A DNA stretch of 64,000 nt, from NCBI GenBank assembly GCA_030386875.1, contig CM059562.1, forward strand, positions 62,928,201 through 62,992,200, given 5' to 3'. This document shows, in pieces, positions 36,020 through 48,000 of this stretch; within the stretch, counting starts at the first letter, position 1, and each line of letters begins with the position of its first letter. The position numbers and the translations under genes are program-made. The DNA comes from Morinoia aosen (Eukaryota > Arthropoda > Malacostraca > Amphipoda > Talitridae). The notes below the pieces were generated by a model. It ran no database searches. It saw only the letters and a program-made list of their open reading frames with translations, and was not told where the DNA came from.

Positions 36020-39000
36020 CTGCCAAAATAGAGGTGAAGTCATTAGTGTTGAACTAACATTAAGAAATAAAACATTTTTGGTTAGTTTTAATTTGGATAG
36101 AACTTCAAGAAACTATGTAGAGTACTTGGTGGTAAAATACGTGCAATATCAAGCCGATCTTCACATCTTCAAAACAGAAGACAAAGTTTAAGTGATAGTG
36201 TAAGTGAACAAACGCGGTAAACACATGCGCCTTTGCCGTGCTATCAGTAAACTTACAGTCTTGGTAAGGTAATTTTTTACGGAAAATTAAACACTTCAGT
36301 TCAACAGTAATGTGTCTATCGTGGGAGAAGCTCTTGAAATGAGACAATATTTCTCACGACTAGCACTCGGGTTAATTTATTCATAAATCTAATTTATTAT
36401 CCGCAGCTCCGAGTACTTCGACCACTACCATTTAGCGTTGCATACTATGCCTTGTTGAATAATTTGTTTCAATTAATTTATTTCGAATACGTACATCTCT
36501 TCAGGGCGAACGTACAAGATTAACTTCCACCCATCATCCTTACTCCCTGAACCTTGAGTTAGAGGGTTGAAGAGAAGTCAAAAAATTCACAGAAGTCGAT
36601 TCATCACTGAACTTCCTAAGCCGTTTAGGAGAAATTTTTTCTAGTAGGCTACAGCAACAAACTTCTGTGAGGTCAAACTCTCTCTAGAACGAATAGTTCC
36701 CTCTGTGCACTTCTCAAGAGAGAGAAGAAGAAGCTGTGCCAAGGGGAAGTCGTGACTAACAGCCGGCGTTCTTCACATCAAACGGTCAACAACGCCCTTC
36801 TGCAAATTTTCTTGAGGCATGTTTTTCTTAATCAGCCTTTGTATGAGAGCTGATATCCTGATGCATTTCTGTCCTATTTGTGTATCCGAAAGATTTCTCT
36901 GCATTTACGCCTTTCCGATTTAACATCACGTTACAGCCTCACACATTCTCATTCCCTGAACAGTCAATTACATTTTTATCTGTGAATCGACCGAACATTT
37001 TACGTGTTTTCACATTCATCGTAACTCAGAAACTCTTGGAATTTGTTTCTGTGAATGTAGCATCCGCAAACAGCGACCCTTTTTTCACACACTGGCTTAC
37101 CTTCAGAAAAATTCAAGTTTTTTTTACGAAGAAATTACGAATTTCCTATTTTGACTCCATCTCTTTCATTTCACCCTCCTCCATCTTCATTCTCGACAAT
37201 AGTTTTCAAACTCTTTGATTATAAGGTCTGTGAGAGACACGTAGCATTTCTGTCAATCGTACCGCACTCCTTGATGGGAGTCGCTCAATATATGTACAGT
37301 AAATACAGTTAATTTGATGAACAGTTTTTAAAACAATAGGAATCAATCTCTACACATTTCACTATATGCTTACCTTGTTCTTTCCTTAGAATAAACTCGT
37401 TGCCTTTTTTCTTTGTACCAATAAGTCTTTTATACTGATTTAGGCTACAAAATTGGTAAAGCAGTGAACTTATTATTATCCCCATACATAATTATATATA
37501 GATACACTAAGATGTTGAATGCGATAGAACCACTGTTATTTTTCAAACCCGTCTTACAATGGCAATAATCAGACAACTCGACAGCGCCAACTTTAGATGT
37601 TCCTACATAGTGAGGAGATTGACTTTCAAATGGTCGAAAAAAAATCCCAGAAACAGTCTACATATTACGACAATCAAAAGAGGCAATGTTTTGCTAGGTG
37701 ACCAACAGCTTTTTCGTCGTGGATGTGCCGCTCTATCGTTATCTCGAAGTTAGTGAATGATGAATATAGAGCGTTACGGATAATGTTTTCATTGTAGGAA
37801 ACCATTGGTAAATTTCATTCAACTCCTTTGATTTAATTTACAAAGTTAGAAAATCACCAATAAACAAACAAAACAGTCATGATCTCAATAGAAAAAATAT
37901 GTTTGATTTTTTTGGAGTGTCAGGCGAATTGATTTCACAACATGAAAATTTAATGACAGAACAATGTGAAAAAGATATATAGTGAGATGAAAGATGTTTC
38001 CGTTGAAACTCTAGCGTAAAATGTGAGGTCCTATTTTAATCTGGTGAAAATAATGGCAAAAAATAATACTGCTCAATGAAGGACAGGTAAAGAATTTTGT
38101 TGAATAGGTTAATGAAGCATTTTTCAAAATATGTTATGAGAATTGTGCGGATGAACATATTGTACAAATGTTCTAACTATTTTTAAAATTTCATCACACC
38201 ATATACTCCTCATACTCCTCTCCGTGACCAAGATAGAGTCCATTTGTGAAGAGAGCTATGGTAAAAAAGAAAAAAAAGAACAGTTTCTGAAGGCTTCATC
38301 CTTAACTGAGGTGAAAACGCCAACCTATCATTCAAAGCTGACGCGGTGGTCTGTAAAAAATGCCAGGACGTACGACAAGTTCGTACTAGTGACCTCATAT
38401 TAATGATATTATTATTTTAATACTTTAAGAATGTAACTTGAATTATTGCATCATTTACTGAATGTTTTGCTGCAAATATTTTCTTTCTGTTTTGACGGTC
38501 ATATCTCAGTACTAGTAGTTAAGCGTTAATTTTTTCATATCACTGAATCAAAAAATGTTATGTTTTAACTCGTGTGACTGTAAAACCTTCATTTGGATAT
38601 ATGTTTCTTGAATGCCACACTGAAAAAGTTGCGTGTATTTAATCACTTATTTAACGATTTTTCGCTGAATTTCATATCGAGACATGTGCTATTCCGACAA
38701 CTGAAACAAATGAATATCTTGTCGGGCGTAAGCAGTCGCATTGTTCGAGGCTGAAAGTATGGAATCAAATTCCGCTGACGACGCCTAATAGTTGATCAAC
38801 TTGGGTTGATATATCCGTTGACCAGGATAAATACCATTGGTGAAAATTATCTCATTCGTGGATTTATATACTTTACGAAAGAAGCGAACAATTCACTTAA
38901 ACGTGGAATAGATAAACCAACTTGCATTTAATTTTCACATTGGTAACATTTTCAAGCCTACGTTCTAAAAATATCAGTCACTTTACCCTGAGTGCAACTG

Positions 39001-42000
39001 GACTCTCAAGCCCGACTTGAGCTACGATCCACCCAAAATCTGCGATAGATGAGCCACAAGTGCATATATGTGCACTCGTACTTGTAAGCAGCCAGTAGCT
39101 GCTCAAAATTAGCAGCTTTAGATACAATTCATTAGACCATCATCCTCAAATTTTAGCCCGCAAACCTGGCTTTGTCGATGAGATTGGTGTGCCGCGTCCT
39201 GCGTGGTCCGCAAGCGGAGTGGCCGGACCGCCCGCACGGCATCGCCGTCAGGCACTTGCGGTACGTTCTGTTCACGCGGCAGTGACACGCTCCCACCTGC
39301 GGAACATGGAGCACCTGGTACTCTTGCTCTCATAGCTACACCATCGTTTATTGTCACAACTTAAAAATACGTGAGAATAATACTTGAACATTAATTTTGT
39401 CGCCTTAGTTTAAAAATACATGCAATTAATACTTGAAAATGGAACTTCAGTTCACTTGATCAGATAGGCTCACCATAATTTGTCGTCATAATTTAAAAAT
39501 ACGTACAAATAATTCTTGAACTGTCCCTCTCTCCCGCCATGATACGTTTACAAATATCGCTTATTTGAAGTGATCAACTTGGGGCTCAAAGTTCTGCGCT
39601 ACAGCTTGCCGTTTACCTTGAATAACAATTTTAACTCGAACAAGAGAAACGATTGTGTAAGCCCCATACTAACCAATTTTATTTCAAGCCAACTTTCAGA
39701 ACGACTGATCAAAATTTTCACCTCAAATATCTGACCCAATTCCGTATCATTTAGAATGGAATGGAATTGTAGTTCGTCCTTTACTTCTAAATATGGCTTA
39801 GTCGTTTCACTAAAGGTACAAATTTAAAGAAATTAAGGATCTAATCTTACAACTCTGGTGCTCTTGAGGGAAACAGCATGAGCATCGATAATAACTCATT
39901 GTTAAAAGTCGGTTGCTCACAGCAGACAGAGTAAAATTCCTTTCATTGTTAGCAAATATTTACGAATGGAAAGCAAAATAAAGTTGGCTTTCGGGACAAA
40001 ACTTTGTAGATTGATTAAGTTTCAAATTTAAAACAAATTATTTCCTTTAATGCATTTAGAATTATTGGTCGAGGAAATTTAACGTTTGGGTTTCACTAAC
40101 TTCTTAACGATGAAGGCTTAATCTTATTTATATCAATGAGTAAAATGAGCCTTAAATAAATCAAAAAGTTTACATCAGCGCATCACACTGTTTTAAATTC
40201 GACCGTAAATAAATTTAGTATAAATGACGGACTCTGTCAATTTGCCAATGAATTATAAACGTTTTAAACAAAAATATTTATAAATAAACATTTTCTATGA
40301 AAATTGGTTCAAATAAAAGAAATTCAGACGTAGAAGCGAAATTAATATGCTATTATTCACAATGACTCGACGTGAAGATGAGAGTATATAATAAAGAAAA
40401 CAAATTGTTCTACGGATAGCATTCAAATCGATGATAGGTAATCATTTTTACGGTTCTCCAAAAAAGTTTATTTCACAGAAGAGGAAATTCGTACGTGATG
40501 TAAAACCAAAATATCAATTTATAGTTATGGCAGAAATGCCTCAATTATTATATGTACATCATTTTAAGAAATACAAGTAGTAGGTAGTGTAGTGAGTAAA
40601 TGGTGATTACTTCCAAGTGATGAAAAATAGTTTTCATTGTTGATGATGAGGAAACTCTTGAAATAAGTTCATTTTATTCATGTAGGTGTGTTTATTTTAG
40701 TTATATTGGTTGATGAAATATTTTGAAAGATGAAATAGACCAACCAATGACTTCATTGAATTCTTTTCATTGCTATGCAAAATGTTTACCTGAAATGTTC
40801 TTGCAGGTTTCAAATTAGGGTCTGACAATTGAATAGTTCTCAAAGGATTTTTGCTTGTGTTCACCCCTGAAAGGCTGACATTAGAATTTCGCTTGGGATT
40901 TCAAAGCGTAAGTGGGCACTTCTCTTGAAATCTCAAATGGATACGCGCTAGATGAGGCGTATTATAATTTTTGAGTGACGTAACACTGAAGTTTGTTACT
41001 CTAATTTGAGCATTTTTGGCGAAAAACGTTTATAAATTTATCGCAGTCACATGCAGCAGATGATCTTATACGAGATGAGCATTACTGAATGACCTCCTCG
41101 AATAGAAAACATTTGCTGATTGAAAGTAAATGAAATCTGAATGAAAAGTCCGTAGATTTCAGTAGAAGTTGAATCCGTTGAATTATTACTGGGGACATTT
41201 TACAACCAATCTTTAGATGGAAATTTTAAAAGGAGCCACAACTCTACATTGAAGTATAATTAATGGATATGAAGAGCTTCATTCTTGGCTGCTCACTGTT
41301 TACATGAGACCAAGAAGGGCTCGGAGAGTCAATGGAAAGATGTAATGCCACATAGAAAATTTCGATACGAGCCAATTAAAGTTAAAATATGTGATTTCTC
41401 AAGCAATTTTATCTCATAAATTGTTTTGGTCATTGATTTTGAAATCAAATTGGAAGAATTTTCTTTGGATATCTGATTTTACATAATTTAATCAGTGTGC
41501 GATGAAGGAAATAGGTGAAAAGTATGCTTTAATATTAACCGTGTGGTAAAACAGTCATGTGGTCAATAATCTTTCCTTGATTAATCATGTTCATAAACAG
41601 CAGTAAATAAGGATTCACTGCAGGAGGCAGCCAACACGTTCCAATACCTAAGACTAATAACATTCACGTCGGAATTAATATTCACCTCATAGATACAGGA
41701 AGCATCGCCTGTATCTTAAATCCCATAAAACGAATTCCTTTCAAAACACGTTTTTCTAACGTAAAGGGCTGTGCTTTGAGCAGCAACATGTGAAACGTTG
41801 AATGACATCACTTTCATATTGGATGAGCTTAGCAGAGTAACAGATCCAGGGCCCATGGGTTTCGTTAACGAGAAATGAGACTGCAATGAAATTCAAAGTA
41901 TCACTGGCTGGCAAGTATTTGAAGTTGAAAATGCAAAATAACCAGCATGTAAAAACTTTTTTTTACTGTTTGTTCTTTTCAATATTTTCGTTTATTTCAA

Positions 42001-45000
42001 CTGTGCCAGGTGGGAATTATTGGCATATGATCGATTTTTAAATTTCAAATAGGGTTAATTGAATGTCAACTTTCGAATAATGAAGCATTTAAACTGTGTC
42101 ACCTGTGAAAGACTAACTTATGATCGTTTATACTTCTCCGATTGGGTCAATTATTGTGCTCGAAAGGATAATGAATTTTGTTTGGTAGACTATGTGATGC
42201 ATAAAACGAAACGAACTGAAACTAAAACCTTTATAGGGCTTATATTACCAAAGATTTGTAGTATCGAGCTAATCGAGTCAATTTTTCAAGTGTACCCATT
42301 AGCAAGAGCACTGATTCAAGGTAAATTTATAATGAAGTTCTAGTAGAGCCTGCTATGCAACAACTGTAAGATTGGAGTGGCGTACACATTGGATAAAAAA
42401 ATGATTTATCAGCAAAGCTGATTCCTCTCTCACTTTCCTTGTTCTGAGGGAATTCCCTGAGCCTCTACTTTCGTGGATGAGGTATGGGCCGAACAGAGGT
42501 TCTCCCGTCTCGAGTTTGATGAGAAACCATTTGAGGCAAAGTGAGACCTCCGATATTAAGTCATCATTTCGACAGTAACGGAGCCATTTCTCGCTTGAAA
42601 GTGGAGGTTGGAAGTGTGGGTGCAGCTGAAGGTGCAATTTGATATCAATCCTTGTGACTAAATGACCAGTGAATTCTTCTATGCGTTAAAAATAGGGTAA
42701 CAAGTCAATTTATAGTTTATTTGCGAATCGATTGAAGTGCATTTTTCCATGATTTTCGACACTGTAGTTCGTCTCTTTACAAATTGGCTATTATTTTCTT
42801 AAAAAAACACCCACGAATTTAGTGAGTCAGAGTATCAATACAGCTTGAAGTCATTACCACGAGTGCAAAGATGAGCAGAGCACAAGCGAGCACAGAGGCG
42901 GCGACGTAGACGTTGTGGACATCTCCGAAGGGCAGCGTGGACAGCGGGGGAGGCGGTCGGTCGTCGTGAGGCAGCGGCGGGTCCAGCGTCCCCATGCTGC
43001 CCACGGTCTCCAGCACCGTTAGCTCTGTAATGTGAAATTTGTAAGTCAACTTGAAACTAAACCGTTGGACTAAAATGAGAGCAATGTCCTGGTCGAAGGT
43101 TGACATTAAAAGCTTAAATGTTATCACTATGACACTTTTTGTCATTTTTTAGCATGTTTTTTTTTTGAGAAAACTCTTTTAATAGTTTTTCATGATTATA
43201 CAAACATACGCGAACAAATTTGGAAAATTGGTCTTGGTTTGCAGCTGAATATAATTAATATTATTTATTTGTGTGTTCTTTCAAAATAACCTATTGACCC
43301 TGTAAACGGACCGTAAATGCATCAGCGGTTATAATTTCCGGGGATTCTAGCGAGACAGAGTAAAATTGCCCAACAGAGTTTTAAAAGTATGTTTGATTGA
43401 TCGAACACAAGTATTTTCGTGGTTGATGACGCTTTTGCAACTGAATAATGAGTAAGGTTTTCAGACCGAGTCGTGTTTAGTCTTACAGTTCGATACGTAC
43501 AAGTTCACCAAAAATTTCTGAATTCAATAAAGATGATTTTAATTCTATAAAATTTACGCTCTGTTGCAGGGTAAGTCGCCTCTTGTGAAGCTCAATCGGG
43601 TCTGATTTACGAGCAACGACCTTTGATATTTTTGTGAATGGTATACTTCTCATTGGCATACAACCCTTCTCTCAACCCGACTCGTAAAGCAAAACATATT
43701 TAATGCTAGGCTCACACTGGACTAACTTCAGGTAATACGTACCGTTTGAAAAAAGAGAATTTTTTTATAACTCACTTCCCTAAAGGATTAGGATATCCAG
43801 TATATAAATAACTAAAGCTCACAGTCATTTTACACATTACGTTAGCTATAACATGATTTGCGTTGCTTACTCCTCTTTGAGCTTTTCTAGTTTTAGCAAG
43901 GAATTGTTGATGTGAGCTTTGGAATACTTATACTGAAATAACCTGATGAGCTAAAAAGCGAAGGTCCTACTTTTACAGGTAAAATTCAATTTTTTCTGAA
44001 GTACGCTAAAATCTAGGGTAACAATGTGATCTTGCAGTACCATGTTGCACTTTCTAATACTGTATACGATGTCGGTGTTTAACACCAGCGGTATTCAAGT
44101 GAAATAAGCTGAATACTGATGCTAGAGACGCTTTATCTAAAGCGTTCATTTATTATTTGTAATACAATGCATCTTAATAAATGAGTGGCTTTTAACTACA
44201 TAGTATTTCTCATTTCTTACTGAGGTGTTATGGCGAAAGGAAACATTAATCAGTACATCTTAATCCCTCTATTGCAATTGTTTTAATGCGCGCAGTTCTG
44301 TGTTGTGTTGAAAAACTTCATATTCATCTCCCACAGAAATGCAGTTCAATGATGACTTGCTTCAATACTGTTAGAATAGAATGATTGGGTTTAATTAGTA
44401 AAGCTATTTGTTGAGTGATCATCGGTAAACGTTAGGGAAGTTTTCATTTATATTAAAATTGATATCCTGGACATAAAGGACTTAAACAACATAGTTAGAG
44501 ATAAGAAAAATTATCTACAGAATTTATTTATTTTTCTAAGAGATCGATGTGCTCTAAATTAAGTATTAAACAGAACCAACTAGTGCCTCGCGCTGCAAGG
44601 GTATCATAACGATGAAAACACTTATTAATCATTTAGAAAGAAAATAAAACAGTTTATTTTCACAAATGAGGATGAAAAAACCATCATTGTTTTTTGGAAA
44701 TGTCTTAACATAAAGTTTCCAAGTTAATACACACACATGGGTACCGTGATACATTTGTCAATAGCCGGAACAAATGATCGAGAAAAGAGAGTGGAAAATG
44801 CATTTCCTTTATTCCAAACTCTAAGTTTTAAAATGCATATAAGTACACGTTGGAAAAAATTTAAATCAGTGACAATTCATTATTGAAAACACTCACTAGT
44901 GCACATTTACATTGAAATACGATCTGATGAACTAGCGATATCAGGAATTAATATTGAGAGTAAAATAGATGGATTTAAATAACTCTGCGTCTAAAATTAT

Positions 45001-48000
45001 CACATCAATATTCGAAATAATTTTTCACACCTACGTATCAACTGGTATATCAATCAATGAGCTTGGAGGAAATAAAATATTTTGTGACAACAGGAATTCG
45101 TGATATTTCTTACGCTAATAATACTGCCGAAAAATGAGTTTACCGAAGTCAGAAACATGATTGTAGTATGAGGAGTTCACCGTAGTCAGAAGATTGTTGT
45201 TCATTTGCTAACCATAACATTTGCGACATAATAGGAACAAAACGTGAAATTAACTACCTAAGTAATACTGTCGTAATGTACTCACGAGCGTAGGAAACAC
45301 CAAATTCTCACACGTGGCTACCCAAAACATGTTATGACATCAATTACAAAATAAAGCACAAATGTCCTGTAAAGTTAATAAATAAGATGAATAACATAGC
45401 TGTTAAAAGTATTTTAATACAGATGTCCTTAGTTGATAAACATATATGTTATATACTTTCGTAACATCAGGGCATAATATTAAAAGTGTTTGAAGATAAC
45501 GAGATTCATTTAACAGTTCATTGCAATTTTTATTCATGCAATACATTTCGAATAATCTTCATAACGGTATATTTGGTAAGCTGTACTCTCAGGAGAGAGA
45601 CGTTATGCCTCGACCTAAAGGTTAAAAGGAATTCCTTCCGTTCAACTGTTTCTACGCGACATTTCTGAAACATAAATACTTCGTTTACTTGATTCTATAA
45701 TGACAGGGTCCTTCCTCTTTCCCCTCCTGGGGACACCTTAAATGAGGTTCGGGAGGCCGAAGCCAGCTTATAATTTAATATTCAGCAGAACGTAACAAGG
45801 GCCTGCACTAAAGTAGGAATAGTTCTCATAATGTTAATGTGAGGGAAAGAGGCCTAAATATTCATGATCTGAACCAACATTTTGTTTTTATTAATCCCTC
45901 ACCTAAAGACAAACATTGGGCGTAGATTTTGAGCAAGAATATACATAGAAGATTTCAGAGGTGACAAAAATGTGTATCGTGTTGCTTGTATCACCACTGT
46001 CAGATGCGAAAAAAAGTTCCAGCTTTAGATAATGTTACATGAAATGATTTCAGCATTTATGAGAACAGTTGGGCCGGGCGTTGTCTTTCGCTTTTTGCAG
46101 CCATGAATTAAAGAAAAACACTGACTTAAACTATTTTCTGATTACCGGAAAAAACAATTGATTGATTGATAAGCGAACAGAGTTTAGGAACACCATTGTT
46201 CTTCGAATATTACGGAACAGTGGAGAAATATTTCGCGCAGTAAATTATTTACTTACATGTATGCTAAAATACTGGCATGGAAAATGACCCCGCCCTCCCA
46301 CGCTCGCAAGGAGGTCGTGTTATTATGCGTTTCTCAAAATTTGGGATCAAATGCAAAGTTCACCTTCACACATGCCGCCTGTGAAGCCCGGCCGACACGC
46401 ACAGAAGAAACTCCACGTCTCTGCCATGCTCCAGCAAGTGCCTCCGTTTTGACATGGATTGGAGTCACACACCTGAAAACAGGTAGAAAATACATTACCA
46501 TGGGCTTTGTGCAATTTATTATTCAATAAACCATAAAAAATTCACAACTTAAATTTATGTACCATGAATTGACCTATGAACCAAACTCACTGTTCCAATT
46601 TAATCAACAGCAGAAAATTTTCAAGTTAAAGTTGAGCCTCATGAATCTACTTATGGGTGGAACTCATTGTCACAATTCAATAAACCGCAAAAAATTCTCA
46701 AGCTCAATTTCTGCACCGGAAATCTACTTATGAGCGGAATTCATTAGAAAGCACTGGAAAATACCATCGTACAAATAGCAGAGCAAAAAAGCTAATTACG
46801 TCTCTACTAAAAAATTCAGCAGACAAATCCATCTATTATTTGCAAAAAAAACCTCTGAAACTTCCTCAGGAATTACATTTCTTGAAATTTATTCAAGTTT
46901 TGATGCAATAACAATAATGGAAGCTGCGTCGAATTACTTTGTGCTCTGGACAGAGTAAGCATCCTGCTTCATGGCCACAGAAACCCATTAAGATGACGCT
47001 ATCAAACTGCAGGCCTAATTAGGGAAGTCTGTGAATGCCATTGAATGCAATTAATCAGCTGGTGCTATTCTGAAACACAGGCTTTGTCGTCCGATGCTAT
47101 TGGTTCCATTTGAAAACAAAAGGGAGATAATTCGGTGATGCTTGGTACAGATATTAATGTCACTTTGAATGTGATGATAATTATGAAGGCAGAACGATAA
47201 ACCCAAAGGCCATTCTGATGTTTTCTGCAGTCATAAATGTGACCTCGTGCCGCCTGAGGTAAGCGGTAAAGATATTGAAAGCAGTTTCTCTTTTCACGCA
47301 ACATACGCCTTCTTTTGCGGTTCCGTAAAGCGAGTTTTCCCGTGCCAATTACAGGATGGCAACCAACGTCTATTTGATCGCTCAAACGAAACTGGGGTTT
47401 CAAAGCAAACTCAGCAGCATTTCACAACCTAATTATCTAAGAAAGAGGAAAGTTTCATGTAGAAGCATGATTAAAGCACGGTAACTTTAAAATCTCACAG
47501 AATATTATCAGATAAAAAAGGAAGTGATTAATTAAAGAAACACATATTGTCTCCCGATATGTGTGTTTGTGCCCTGATAACGAAGAAAATAAGATGTTGA
47601 AGTCAACAGCCCTTGGAGAGGTAACAAGTGCAGTAAAAATGAGATTCAGATGAAGGAATCGAAACATGGTATAACAATGGTACACTCTCAAAATAATTAT
47701 TTTTTATAATTAAGAAACTATTAATTGATTGGTTCATGTATGCATGAATGAAAACAATTGAATAATTTACACATGATACGAATACACAAGGCTTAGTAAG
47801 AATAGTTCTCAGTCATTTAGTTCCTATAGCTTAGGAAATACTAGAGAATAATGCAACTGTAGGTTATCATGAAATTTTCTTAATGGTGCCTTAATTGAGG
47901 TTGAAAAGAAAAGAGTGAAATGTAAACCTAAAGTCACCAGTGTAAATCAATTCGTTGCGTAAAACGTTTCGGAAACTACCTCCAACCCCAGTTAGTCAAT

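Noticed and set aside
36880-37218. 112-codon plus frame inside an intron as a nested gene
   Set aside because: T-rich sequence gives a Phe/Ser/Ile-rich frame without motifs or splice signals.
39118-39357. 79-codon frame over exon 4 as a separate gene
   Set aside because: It is the wrong frame of the real exon. The phase-compatible frame gives the Cys/Arg-rich juxtamembrane segment.
46257-46529. Plus-strand 90-codon frame over exon 2
   Set aside because: Antisense shadow of the EGF exon, explained by the GC-rich coding sequence on the minus strand.
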